Notes under the pieces: generated by a model
Database searches by the model: none
Seen by the model: the letters and a program-made list of their open reading frames with translations, nothing else
What the model was told of the DNA's origin: nothing
Translations under genes and position numbers: made by a program
In this document: positions 12,761-25,112 of the stretch, piece by piece
Position numbering within the stretch: position 1 is the stretch's first letter
Layout of the letters: each line of letters opens with the position of its first letter
NCBI RefSeq assembly: GCF_037975245.1
Contig: NC_092576.1
Location: forward strand, 38,519,111-38,583,110
Reading direction: 5' to 3'
Source: Apostichopus japonicus
Lineage: Eukaryota; Echinodermata; Holothuroidea; Aspidochirotida; Stichopodidae
DNA: 64,000 nt

Positions 12761-14570
12761 GAAAACAAACACACTCAAAATCTAACACTTTGCATATTGA
12801 AGAACCAACTTTTACATGAAAAAAGGTCAGTGACTGTAAAATTGTGTAAAATGGAAAAAAATGAAAAAAATAAAGTCAATCGTCTTTTAATGTTTTTATC
12901 AAAACACTTCAATGAAAAATCTACAAAACCATGTTGTTACTGATTACTAAAAACTGTGGACATGAATACGGTGCGTCAGTTTGGATACGGCCTACAAAGG
13001 AGTATGACATGTTAACCACAGTCCATTCCATTTTTGCCAATATAAAGCCATAATCCTAAAAAAAAAGACTAGGATTAATACTTCAGTTGTAGCCAGATAT
13101 GTATACAATACTCCAAAATAAATGTTGTCAAATAACTTATACATGTGATAGTTTATGAACTATAACATCACAAACAATTTCACAGGCTAGCCTAGACGTC
13201 CATTACCTAAATATCTACGACTGAATCTGCTAAACAGATTTCCCTTAAATCATTTAAGCTCCAGAATCTTATTTAAGATGAAAATAATCCAGTTCCTAAG
13301 ATGTTAAAAAGCAGACACAGTCAAAACATCTATGCTCGGTGCCAGTCGAAATGTGGTGTTTACTTACCAAAAGTGTCTTGCAACAAAGGGCTAAGGAAAA
13401 AGATGGCGCTATCACAAAAGGCCTTCGATGCCTTGCAGTGCTAGCGAAGAGTATTGTAGGTAGGACATACCTAAACACACAATAGTTCAAATCTCCATGC
13501 AATGTATTGATGCTTCAAAAGAATTACAAACGTTTAGTTATTGGTGGCGGTAAAGAAGGTTAAGTCAGGGCAAACATGTAGATTGATTCCAGGAGGCAAA
13601 TTGTACAGTTATCTCAAAATATTCCAACAAAAAGGATCACCTTAACCACTGCAAAATGTACCCTTTGAATGTATGTCAACAACAGATCATTTACAGATCA
13701 AAACAGAACTTCATTAATTTTAATTTTACAAAAGCACACTTGACTAGGGAGAACAAAAAAAGGAAACAAGTTTTCGTACAGTGTAAAATGGTTCTACCTC
13801 CAGCAAAATGACTACTACCGAAAATTGCTTCACCTGCCATGCATCTCAAGTTTCATGTTAAGCAAACACCCTCCTACCTCGTAGGAACTTAGTAAAACAG
13901 TTTATAGTGATAGTGATTCTTGTCTATTTGGACTGAATATTTGATTCTTGGCAATTTGGAGTTCAAGTTTGATAATTCATTAACTCATAAATAAACCAAA
14001 TAGCCATGTAAACTGATATAGAAAGTTCAACGTATGAACCAATGACAAACAATAATAACAACGTGTATTACTTGAATTATCTACCAATCTTTGTTTGTTT
14101 TTTCAACGAATACATGTTGTTGACTTAGAAAGAGATTCGGGCTGACTCTTGCAGTACAATGCCTTATTGACTTAGAGAGAGATTCGGGCTGACTCGTACA
14201 GTACCATGCCTGGTTGACTCAAACCCTAATGTTTGATGGGATTAGGGAGGGGGGGGGGGGGTGAGGGAGGAGTGGAGACTAAATTTTGTCTTACATGCAA
14301 TTATGTATACTATTAAAACAAAACGTGAATATTTGAGCGTAACTCTTTATTCAGTGAATCATATAAATACACTTCTATAGTTGGATAAATTGAAAGACTT
14401 TGTGAGCGTTGCAGAATGACGAACCTGATCAAAACAAAGATGGTACTTTTGATGAATGTTTAATGTATATACATGTTCCATAGGGCATAAGTACTGCGGT
14501 AACATTTCAAACGGTATGGTTCTGACTAACCATGATCAGTTACTGATATTGAGGAGCGTTCAAGAAGATA
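12761..14570. other. No gene recognised
   Basis: AT-rich DNA without recognisable domains. A good splice-donor word (minus strand, 'ttttggtaagt' at about 13364-13374) follows a short open frame, but I found no partner acceptor or conserved peptide. A pair of similar 40-base words ('gagattcgggctgactc') sits at about 14130 and 14171. A homopolymer G tract is at 14249-14260. Confidence 0.5.
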
Positions 14571-15236
14571 AGCTTGAGGTTGGGGTCGACGTTTGAGCAC
14601 CAGGGTGGTGAGAAATGGGTCGACGTTTGAGCACCATAGTGTTGTGGTGAGGGTGTCGATGTTTGGGCACCATAGTGTTGAGGTTGAGGTTGACATTTGG
14701 GCAACATAGTGTTGAGGGTGGATTTGCGTTTAGACAAGTTACTGTTGAGGGTGTGGTTGACATTTAAACACCATACTGTTGAGGGTGGCGTTGACGTTTT
14801 GGCACTATAGTGTTGAGGTTCGGGCTGGCGTTTGGGCACCATAATGTTGAGGTTGAGGTTTACATTTGGGCACCATAGTGTTGAGGGTGGAGTTGACGTT
14901 AGATACCATACTGTTGAGGGTGAGGTTGATATTTGGGCACAATATTGTTGAGGGTGGAGTTGACGTTTAGACACCATACTGTTGAGGGTGATGTTGATAT
15001 TTGGGCACAATAGTGTTGAGGGTGGAGTTGACGTTTATATATACACAATACTGTTGAGTGTGAGGTTGGCATTTGGGCACCATACTGTTGAGGGTGGAGT
15101 TGACGCTTAGACACCGTACTGTTGAGGGTGGAGTTGACGCTTAGACACCATACTGTTGAGGGTGGAGTTGACGCTTAGACACCATACTGTTGAGGGTGGA
15201 GTTGACATTTCGGCACCATATTGTTGAGGGTGGGGC
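14571..15236. repeat. 34-bp minisatellite, about 19 copies
   Basis: Tandem units containing 'actgttgagggtgg' followed by 'gttgacg', then 'ttagacaccat' or 'tttgggcacca'. The common unit is 34 bp. The rightmost copies (about 15080-15200) are nearly identical and the left ones are diverged, so the array has grown from the right edge. Because 34 is not a multiple of three, the long open frames across it on the minus strand are fortuitous. Confidence 0.93.
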
Positions 15237-15899
15237 AGAAGCTTCGGCAGAAATGACCATCATGTATCTTTCTAGCTCATTTGGGGGAAATATGGATAAC
15301 TATTGTTTTCTCTTTTCGCTGTGGTTAGGCTAGTCCATTTTTAGTCAAACAAGTAGATCGAAAGTAATTTAAAGATGACATGTAAACATCTGACTTACCG
15401 AAAGGCATACAGCAGTAAGACAAGCTAACAGTATCGAACGCAAAATGGGACATCATTTCGGTAACAAATGTATATTTACATATAGTTACATGCCATTCTT
15501 TGTTATGCTTGAAATACCGTTGTCACAATTAAGATGAGATGCAACGCTAATATCAAGTTTCTTGCATTTCAAAGTCAATCTTTTGTTTCAATGCAGTTTG
15601 TATTTCACATTTTCTAATTGGATATTTTAGAGAACTGCTTGGATGGGTTTAATTTATTTCACTAATTTTCTGCTTAAAACAATTACCGAATTTGAAAGGA
15701 TCGAAGAAAGAGCAGTCTAGTTTTTATGACAGAAACGACAAAAGAAAATGTTCAAATACGATTAAAAATGTTTAATTTCGAAATTTTCTGTTGATCGATA
15801 ATACGACTCATTAATAACTCGTATCAAGTTTCATCATGACGAAAACTAATTGTATTTCAAATAACAAAGATGTTAATGCAAACTAAGTTCTTTTTCTAG
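15237..15899. other. No gene recognised
   Basis: AT-rich sequence with no conserved peptide, splice pair or repeat that I could identify. Confidence 0.5.
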
Positions 15900-16640
15900 A
15901 ATTTATTTCTTGTAAGCTTTTTATTAGAAATATTTTTAAATACATTTTTAGATCAATACTTAAAACAATCAGTTATTGTTATGAAGCAATACACCAAAAA
16001 TTGAAAGCTTAAAACAACGCAATAATATAGAGCAAGCTAAAAAGAAAACTGTAACGGTATTTACTTTTAAGATGGGGTACTTTCAGCACCTTTTAAGATG
16101 AATACAATTATTGGGTATTATCGATTGCACTGATTTAACACATATTAAGTTATTTCTTTAGTATTTACTACTTTAAAGCTTTATATTAGACAAACGTTTA
16201 ACATAAATTCCATATCAATACGACAAAAAAACAGCAATTCTTTTTATGAAGCAATACGTCAAAACTGAAAGCTGAAAAAAAGCACAGTGATTTAGAGCAA
16301 ATTAAAAGCAAAACTAAATTGGTCTTTCACTTTTAAGATGAAGAACTTTTAAACACTTTTAAAATAAAACACTTAATTAGATTTCAAATTACACTGATTT
16401 GTAACAAATTAAGTTTTTTTCTTTAGCATTTATTACTTAGAAGCTCTCTTTAAAGAACGAAGACAGTACATAAATTCCAAATGAATACTATTTTTTTTTT
16501 AAATTCTGTTAGTGAAGCACTACGCCAAAAATATATCAAAACTTTTAAAAGAAAGAAAACATTAATATAGAGTGCAAAATCATATGCTAAAAAACAGAAT
16601 TAGTATAACAAAATATAATAAAAATTAAATGTTCATTCCG
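15900..16640. repeat. AT-rich tandem repeat, unit about 265 bp
   Basis: Anchor words 'atgaagcaatacaccaaaaa', 'atgaagcaatacgtcaaaa' and 'gtgaagcactacgccaaaaa' occur at 15981, 16246 and 16512, a spacing of 265-266 bases. Each unit also holds 'tagtatttactac'-like and 'cttttaagatg'-like words. There are about 2.7 diverged copies. A related dispersed copy lies at about 33920-34150. Confidence 0.85.
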
Positions 16641-18114
16641 AAATCTTTTACCTAATGGATAATGTTATATGAAAGTGTGTAATGTTTAAAAAACTAATTT
16701 TAACAATAATAGTGCACATTACTTTCACATTTAACTGCTCTGATGTATAATAGGTCTTCATTGTTTTTCGTAACATACTCTAAAATATTCTAGGCAAAAC
16801 ATTTTTATTTATCTTCAACAAGTTGATTACAATCTTTCTACCGTGGAACATTACTCAACCTTACCATTTGACCTTTGTATTCTTTCTACTTGGGAGGGCC
16901 TCTTAACTGACTGAGGTTAAAGAAAAAACACAAGATCTCTAGGCATTTTGACCAGATTAAATTTAAAAACAAATTGGAAGGAATTAAACCAAACATCAAT
17001 GGATATTATGAACTCATAGTTAAAGGCCTATGGGAACTCATCTCAGTCCAGAACCTGCTGTTTTTTTTTCACAAGTTATCTTCATCAGTAAGCATATAGA
17101 TCCTGGTCTAATACAGATATGCGTCATGTTCGAGACCAGTCAAAGTTGGTTTCATAGCACAATTGTACAATTGTTTATGGTGTCCATACACACGTGCGTC
17201 TTTTTCTAACCTGGGGACGCGCCCAACTCCCCACCCCTTTCCTGGATACGCGCCTGAGCACGGCCATATGCTTACAGACATTTAATTAAAAAATGAGTGA
17301 ACCTAGTGTCAAGTATTACCAGTTTTGAAACAAAATATATAAATCGTAAACCCTTTTAATGAATATTTGAAATCTCACATTGTTCAAATTACAATAGCAT
17401 GACCATGGAATGCAAAGGGACTAGAGTGGCATGATGATTATCATGAAGACATATTTTATCCAATTACAGAAGATATCTACAAAAGGTCATATAATTTCAT
17501 ACTGATAGTTGGAGATAATACAAATACTATTTTATCACCTCTAACAGGTGATGTATCAGCAAAATAAATAACAAACTCCAACAGAACGAAACTACCAAAC
17601 AATGTCAACAACTATTTAGCAACAGATCTACTAACATATGACATAACGATGTGTCAAGTGCGCAAGTCTGACATTGTTGATATCCTGACTGAACACGCCG
17701 AGTGGGGCAGATTATGTCAAACTTCATAGACTACAACGAGCTACTTTTTAGAATGTATCGACATTGTTATATGTCTGATGTTGGCAAGATTGTTGTGTTA
17801 TTTTTTTTTGTGCACGAAGTTTGCCTGACTTTGTATTTCACTGCCTCCAGAATCATAGTAATAGTTATCCTGAATTCATATCCACTGACTGTCGCATCTT
17901 CTTTGTCGCGAATGATAAAGAGGGAGTCAAACAATCACTATAAACAGCTGGGTTGAAAGTAGATCAAGTTGTTTGGTGTCGTTTCCTAGGTTTTATATTG
18001 GGTGACTTTTATTTTAAGGTATAACGCAACAAGTGAAGAGATTCTGATTGAAGGAACTTATGCATGAGCCAGTTAAGTGTCATATATATACTGAATGGTA
18101 ACGTCTCAACATAA
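16641..18114. other. No gene; partial copy of a dispersed repeat
   Basis: No coding evidence. About 17525-17690 resembles 28206-28370, sharing 'atcagcaaaataaa' and 'gcaacagatctactaac'/'gcaacatatctactagc', and, less closely, about 27440-27500. Confidence 0.5.
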
Positions 18115-19742
18115 TGCAAGTGCAAACAAGTTATGATAACAAAGTATTCTTCATTTCCATATAGAAAGCTTTAGTTTACTCCAAAAAGGAATATATTACA
18201 TGAAATTGTAAATACAGAACGCCATCATCCTACATTTGCTAATTTATTCGACTTTCTCATAAACAGGGCACGTGTGGGGATCCAGCTCATTTATTAATTT
18301 GTCACAGTTCAAGCATGCATTTGCATGACGGTTTATGTGCATCACCAAAGAGTGTAGAATCAAACTGATGATCGGGTTACTTCAGCTTAATACGGCATTT
18401 TGAATTCCGTCTTTCTGAAGAAAATTCGTATGCACACTGTAATGATGAAGACGTAGTAAGTTACAGAGATATTTAACCTATAACCTTTAAATTTGAAAAG
18501 TAACTTTGTAAAAATTAGAGATGAGTGGCTTCTAAAAGCCTCCCATAAATATTTTTGATACTGTATTTGTCAAAGATATACCATCTTGAACAAGACTGAA
18601 GGCTTCGTTGCTACAAGAGAGAATTAAATCAGATGATGGTATTAAGTGGGCGTTTAAAATTACCATTCTTTACTTTAACATTCGAAATGCAACTTTACAT
18701 TTTGATGGCTCTAGATCATATTTATGACACTTTTCTTCCCCTCAGTATGTGAAGGGTTGTAAAAGTTGATACCAAGAAGCCTTTATGGTGTTTTTATGTT
18801 AGCTAAGAAGTTCAAGTTAGTACCGACAAACGAAAAATTACAACTTTACGGTAGTTTTATGGAACGCACCAGCTTTATGGTTACCGTATAATCTGATGAT
18901 TGTAAGTTTTATCATAGTAAATATCAGAGTTCATGGCCAAACGAAGAGAGATAACCAAATAAGTTGTGCGCAAACACTATTTAGAGTTGGTGTGGAGAAC
19001 TGGTCTACTATATCAGGTTGAGTCACATCTTGTAATCTATGTTTCATATCTTCAAACCGCTCATAAAAGGTAAAGTTGATAAAGTGCTACGTTTCTCTCA
19101 GTATTAAGTACAGTTTTTTTTACAGTCTGGGTGCAGCTTCGTTAGAATCCGAGTACCACTGGTTATCAGTGTCCGAGCACGGTGTTTTGCATTCCTAGAA
19201 GCGTGTACGTTTGCAACTGAGTAGACCCTAAGAATTACTTTTCGGTTACTATTCACTCGATTGAAAAAAAAATCCACTTCACATTACTCTTTTTAGGTTA
19301 ATTTAGCGAAATGATTACTTTAGGTTTCCTACAAAAGAGTGAGACAGAGGGAGGGGATGGAGGGGAGTGGAAGAAGGGTAGAGCTACATTATCAACTCCT
19401 TGTAATAGAGAGAAAATAAGGAAACCGATAGAGTTCTTTATTACGTAATCGATTTTAAGTGCCTCAGGATTCTTTAAATGCGCCAACTTGAGACCAGTAG
19501 ATGCACAACAGTACAAGAGAGAGATAGAGAGTAACGTATCGAGAGTACCACAATTATGTAAATCCTAATTGCCTCGGCTGTAAAGCAATAACCAATAACC
19601 AGTAAACCAATAGGCCAATAACCATATCTCATGTAGAAACTGGTTATGTTATGTGTCCAAGGCTAGATCACGAGTATTTGATAGTCATTACAAACAAGAA
19701 ACCCGAGAAGACATTGGATTCATGGAATCGTGATGAATTGGC
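18115..19742. repeat. Segmental duplication block 1, copy B
   Basis: Second copy of 1-1697 in the same orientation. The AACCAATA minisatellite is shorter here. No supported gene. Confidence 0.85.
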
Positions 19743-22404
19743 TGAAAAAATCAAATAAATGAGATGTTTCTCAAGTAGTTGTTAAGGAAAGTTATTCATG
19801 ACAATTATCTCTTTGAAATTGACTAATAATGATGGTTGGGATTGTGTCCCCTTTAAGTACTGAATGAACGAGGACAGAATGACGTAAACTGTAACAAAGG
19901 TCGAATGCAGGTCGGAAACATCATCAAAGTTTAAATATAGTAGTAGTGGTGAAAATTTCTCTTAAAATGGTACGTATTGGCTGTGCTAAGACACAAAGTG
20001 TGACTAACTAATTCGCCAACGTTTATTTCTATATTCACTTGAAGGAGTTCCATTATAACAACTATCTCTTTATATGTCTTGATGTTTTGTGTAAGCTTGT
20101 TGTGTAAAATGTTGTTTGTAAATCGATGATCGGGTCCTTTACACAGTTAAACTGAAAAACAGGTCCGTAGTTAGGTCTACACGACTCTTAGTGATAACAC
20201 TATTTATACTATAAATAGAAGTGATCTTACATCTCGTAATTGAGTCCCTTAAGAAAAGGTGCAAAACATTATTTTAAATACATTTGTCCTTTTGATTTTG
20301 GTGCTTTTGTTCGTTCAGACCTATTGGTCAAGTTTTTCAAAAATGACAACACCTCCCACTGGATTATCAAAGCGATGGCTTTCCCTTTGGGTGAGGGAAG
20401 GGACTTGTTTTGTTATGAGCTGCAATATAGTCCATATGTGCCATTGTTGAACTACAAGGTTAAATATCTTAGTTTTCTATTGACATAAATCTATAGTTCC
20501 GTCGTGAATGGATACAGACTTGGTACAGGCATAAACGATGACATTACTGCATGACGGAGTATACAAATTGACTTTGTCCTCGTTCTTTTAGCGACATCAC
20601 TTGTAAATAAAACTTCTACCAAAGTAAGGAAAATAATAATACCAGGTAACAAAAACATACATGAATAAAACTGGTTGTAATTTCGAATACTAAACATGAT
20701 ATCTCACAACTATATTAAAGCAGCATGTTGCGTTTGGTCGCCGTCTTCTACTTTTTTTGACATCTCCATCGAGTTTTTTTGCATGTATCTATCAAAAAAC
20801 AGCAAACTAAGATATTAGCCAAGTTTCTCCCTGCCAACAACGTTAATTGGCGAGTAATTAATGATATTTGCAGATAATGATGCAATAGAATAGTGTCCAC
20901 GACAATATCCACGTTTAAAATTGATCGCGGACAATTCCCCCAAACCCACTAGTTTGAATTCAACCTATCAGAGATACAGGTTTAGTTATAAGCCGTTGCT
21001 AAAAATAAATTCAAAACTTTGCATTGGTAAGACCAGGGAGTTGTTATGGAACTCCCTCCCTGGTACGACTGCCATATAATATAGACAGTACACAAATAAA
21101 GCATGGTGTTGTATTACGTTTTGGTCAATGATGTTCGTAGTGTTTAAATATTAATATTATGGGCGAGGTTTATTATGATCCCAACGGAAAATATCTTGGA
21201 GAAAACAAAGTTGAAAGTTCCAAATTGTTCGATTTTTATGCCACCATTTGAAGTAAGTTTTAAATAGATAAGCTAGTTGTGTATGTCGTTATGGCATAGT
21301 GAAGTCAGTGAGGTTGAGAAAAATTATATAAAGGACGCAAAATGCTGCTTTAACATATAAAATTGATGAAGAGAACTGTTCATAAAATGTTCATCATATC
21401 TGACATAAAACAATGTTTTAGTATGACAGAGGAATATTATAATAATGAGATATGAAGGGAGGGCATCTTCATAAACAAATTGCCACATAATTGGAAAACA
21501 TATCTGTCTGAAATGCACATCTGTCTAGATACGTCGTTCATTATATTGGCTATTTTCGCTAACAGATTGCTCTAGTTATTGCTTGGAGAATGATAGTGGA
21601 GTAACAGAACTTTTGTTACAGACGGAAATCATTTAAAAGGGAAAAAAATAAATTTGACATACGAAAGGATATTTGACTAAGTAACCTACTAATATTTGCT
21701 GTTAATTAATATGTACCGTTTACGAGACAACAGTAGATAAAGTTATAATAATTTGTACAGAAATAAACTAAAAGCAACAAAGAGCGATGTCCAAGCTGTG
21801 TCTTTGTCTTTCTTAAATGACAAAGTTCTACTTCAAATTTGAGATGCATCTTTCACACTACCGTCATTGCATATTAAGTTTAACTTTTATGAAAAGTTAT
21901 AGCATTTCTAATCCCAGATCAGAACATTAAAATTAAATATATATATAAGCAAAATAAACCATTTGTTGTAAAGATGTAATTATAAAAAGCCATTTTCTTT
22001 GGTCAAATTCTAACGATCGATATCTCGTTTATGATGGAATACGGTAAAACTACAAATACTGTTATTTTAGAAGATGCCGATCTCCACTTATTCTGCTCAG
22101 GAGTTCACTTCAATTATTCAACTATATAATTTATCTATTGTTGCTCAAATGAGATAAGCCCGAAATTGAAAGGATTACCTGTAATGATCAGGAAAATAAC
22201 TTCACAAACAAGGGAAAAGTCCCTTACTTCGCGGATGCGTTGAAGTTTAATGCATAATTATGTTTAGCCGGATGACTTTTCCAATAAAGCTTGTCAAAAT
22301 AAGAAAAAAAAATATGTTACCTTGTATCCCTTTTTTTAGGGAAGGGGGAGGGGGCGGGGCCTTTCCGGTTAAGGCTTTGAACATTGCAAAATGGTTACAA
22401 TTTG
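19743..22404. repeat. Segmental duplication block 2, copy B
   Basis: Second copy of 2706-5390. Compared with A it lacks the 1.0-kb segment and has small deletions, for example near 20125. An open frame at 20240-20488 is the counterpart of A 3260-3470 and looks unconstrained. Confidence 0.85.
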
Positions 22405-22620
22405 ACAAGTTGAAGGGGTGAGAGTACTAAAAACGGGTTGTCGATCAGATGAGAGGGACGATACTTCTATGACAGGAGATATTAGTGAGTTTGTGTGTCT
22501 AGTGATGGAATGAGGGAGGGGTGCGTGTTGGTAAAGGGTGTTTTTAACAAGATAACCCAATAGTTCTAAACATAGTTAAGGTAATGGGGTAATTCTTAGG
22601 GCATACACACAAAAAACAAT
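22405..22620. repeat. Third copy fragment of the 6.7 kb / 50.3 kb repeat, left part
   Basis: Words such as 'gtgagagtactaaaaacggg', 'gacaggagatattagtgag' and 'aacaagataaccca' match 6681-6840 and 50280-50460. The copy is interrupted at about 22620 by the 2.4-kb insert and appears to continue at about 25035. Confidence 0.7.
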
Positions 22621-22942
22621 ATGTAAAATAATGTTATGTAGCTCACGGATTGTAAAAAAGTACATGAAATTATGTAAATATTACACAACATTCTGTAAAA
22701 GTATACATATGCATGCGATTGAGGATTACACAAACTTATTGTAAACATCTACTAAGTCATTTACATGATAACAAGTAACTTTAACAAAGCGTTAACCAAA
22801 CGGAAGCAGAGTCTACATAATACAACACTACTTGTACCAGCTTGTCGACATTTATCGTTACTAAATGTACTATAGTAACCACAGCCATATATACGTGCAA
22901 TCCACATACCGTTACGTATTCAGTGTGCGACTACGAGCTACA

Positions 22943-24327
22943 ATGACATGGAAAATGGCGTTAGGAGACTGGGGCCTGGAAGAATTGATTGAAAAATTCG
23001 AAGGTATGTTTTGACATTATGTAAGTGAACGTGACACGAACGAGAAATGCTTAGAAACCCACGACTGAGTTGGGTAGACGAATGCATTTGAATCGCTTGC
23101 GTTACGTAGACCTAAGGTTAAAGTCATACAATAACTTAATATCATTGGCTAGCTTCTGTCTGTCATAGTCAACCCATAATTGTCAACGAATCAGTGTAGC
23201 CTACAAACAAGTGAACATTAAACGGAATAGCCTACGGAAGGACGGAGGACTTAGGTCTGGGCCTTTATTGTAGCCTAGTGCATCATGTTTCTATTGTACG
23301 TTAACCGTAGCTTCGTATACCCTGCGAGTCACTTTGTTTAAGTAGTACTAGGCCTAGAACTAGTAGGGTATGCTTAGGCTATTTCAAGGCAATATATTTT
23401 TAATAGCATCGGGCATGGGCCTAAAGTTACGCTGGTATAATGTTTAATTTGTGATAAACATATATTCATGTAATGCAATATATAATTATCACTAATTGCC
23501 ATTTTAGCTTGTAAGTTGTAGCAAGTAAGCCGAAGCTGATGTGGATTGGTGATTCTTTTAGACCTAGGTCCAACTATAATTTAGCTATATTGTGAAAGTG
23601 ATAAAGCTGCTATAATTCATAGCAATCAACACAATTGCATGCAGTGGGAGTGATCATTGTTTTAAGCATTGTTAACGTGACGCATTGGTTGTAACAGTTG
23701 CCTACATTGTCTGATGAATGTTTAATGCAAGTTCCTGTTTTAACAAGGAATCACTATAGGCCATATCTGGCTTTCTAGTTGTATACTACTGTACTTGAAG
23801 AAGTTAGAATCACAACTGATTAAATTGTGGGCATTTTCTTTAGGAATGTCAATGTTTTGTGAGGGGTAAATGTAAAATACTGCTTATGCTCCAAGGAGGT
23901 TTTAACACAACTTCATTATGATGGGATTTTGTTTTTCTTTTCTTTGTTTTTACTTAGGAAGCATCGACTTGGAACTCTATTTGCAAAAGATTTCAAAAAG
24001 ACCTCAGCCATATGTGTAACTTCTTGGAGGAAGCAAAATACATCCCAAGCAGTCATTTGTGATCATCGAGAGACATGCCCTACCACAGAGGACATTTATG
24101 AAGCCATTGATGTGTGCTTCAAATCATTCTACGTGTTTAATCTGAATTATACCAAATTGCATGTCTTGGTGCCTGGGAATTTTTCCAAAAAGTTGTCTAC
24201 CATTTGTCTGGTGGCGTCAAGTGCAAAAAAAAGACAAAGTAACTTTAGTTTAGCAGTTGTCATAGACAGCACTCCACGTTTCCTCATCTCACGGATTAGA
24301 ATGTATCTAAAGTTGTTGTTTATTTAG
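22943..24327 (+). pseudogene. Two-exon remnant with SAM-like start
   Basis: Candidate exon 1 runs 22943-23003. It starts at an ATG and reads MTWKMALGDWGLEELIEKFE, like the first helices of a sterile-alpha-motif domain (W, then LEELIEKFE), and ends at a good donor (GAAG|gtatgt). Candidate exon 2 begins after 'tttttacttag' at 23958. In the spliced frame it gives GSIDLELYLQKISKRPQPYV and then a stop at 24017-24019. A second frame continues with SWRKQNTSQ, TCPTTEDIYEAIDVCFKSF and YVFNLNYTK, and a third with LGAWEFFQKVVYHLSGG. The three frames read as parts of one protein separated by indels, so the gene is probably dead. Protein-protein interaction would be the usual role of a SAM domain. The downstream family is not named here. 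Confidence 0.5.
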
Positions 24328-24580
24328 AATTGACTTTGGGGAGGGTTGTTTCTTTGTGTTTAATCTGGAATACCAAAAGGCATACCATGAGCCAACAACA
24401 TAGACAAAGAAACTGCAGTGTAGCACTCGTCATAGACAGCACTCCACGTTTTCTCATCCCACGGATCAGCATATATCTAAAGTTGTGGCTTATTTGAAAT
24501 TGACTTTGGGAAGAGTTGTTTCTTTGTGTTTAATCTGGAATACCAAAAAGGCATGTTCAAATAACAAAGACCAAGTAACT
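24238..24580. repeat. Tandem duplication, 170-bp unit, two copies
   Basis: The word 'catagacagcactccacg' occurs at 24261 and 24431, and the two 170-bp units are about 88-90% alike by eye. It covers the last part of the gene remnant's open frame and the sequence just after it. Confidence 0.85.
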
Positions 24581-25034
24581 GCACTGTATCAATTGAAAAT
24601 GTTGGCACTTTTAAGTTGACTTAATTCCACAAGACAATACTTTTAAAGCCTAAATTGTTCATTTTACATTTAATGGGATATAAAATATGGACCTATGGAA
24701 TAGGAAGGTAGTAGGTTTAATTGCTGAAAATCGCACATTCTGAATTGTTTGTGTTGTCAATGCTTTTTGCTCTCTCTTAAATGTACTTTTCTGCTGTGAA
24801 CGATTCAAACATGCATCCATATATTGTTTACCTAATTATTAGGTAATAATTAACCTTAAAGCTATGTAAACTATTTACTGAACGAGTGCTCTTCTCTTGT
24901 ATTTGCGTTATATAATAAACATGTAAAACTTTACAAACCAGCAGTTAAGTAATTTTTACTTAAATGTTTTAATGTTCTTATTTGACAAGAAAATTAAGTA
25001 AACTTTTACTTAACCTGTGTAAAACGTGTCCTGA

Positions 25035-25112
25035 GTGCAGTAGTGAAGGGTGGATTAGAAAACTTAGGAGTAGTATTACTGAGAGGGTGCCATAAGTATG
25101 GATGAAGACTAT
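25035..25112. repeat. Third copy fragment of the 6.9 kb / 50.5 kb repeat, right part
   Basis: 'gagagggtgccataagtatg' and the following 'gatgaagac' match 6912-6940 and 50512-50540. It continues the copy broken at 22620. Confidence 0.6.

Larger units (their letters stand above)
22621..25034. other. Copy-B-specific insert carrying a gene remnant
   Basis: This segment has no counterpart in copy A or at 49.6-51.4 kb. It sits inside a repeat copy whose two halves flank it. Its left part (22620-22800) is rich in 'tgtaaa'-type words and its right end has palindromic 'ttaagtaa...ttacttaa' words. I could not define terminal repeats or a target-site duplication. It contains the SAM-like two-exon remnant and a 170-bp duplication. 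It may be a captured or translocated gene fragment. Confidence 0.55.

Noticed and set aside
13296-13502. Minus-strand open frame followed by a strong donor near 13366
   Set aside because: No acceptor partner, no conserved peptide, no paralog; kept only as a note in the gap entry.
14540-15114. 156-codon and shorter minus-strand frames resembling a repetitive protein
   Set aside because: The underlying repeat unit is 34 bp, not divisible by three, so no repeated peptide could be selected; the frames are by chance.
17060-17110. Minus-strand CTGATGA word as a second hammerhead
   Set aside because: No GAAAC core or closing stems at suitable distance.
20240-20488. Open frame conserved in position in both duplicate copies (also 3260-3470)
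   Set aside because: Differences between copies alter many residues and both alternative frames are open; there are no splice borders or domain.
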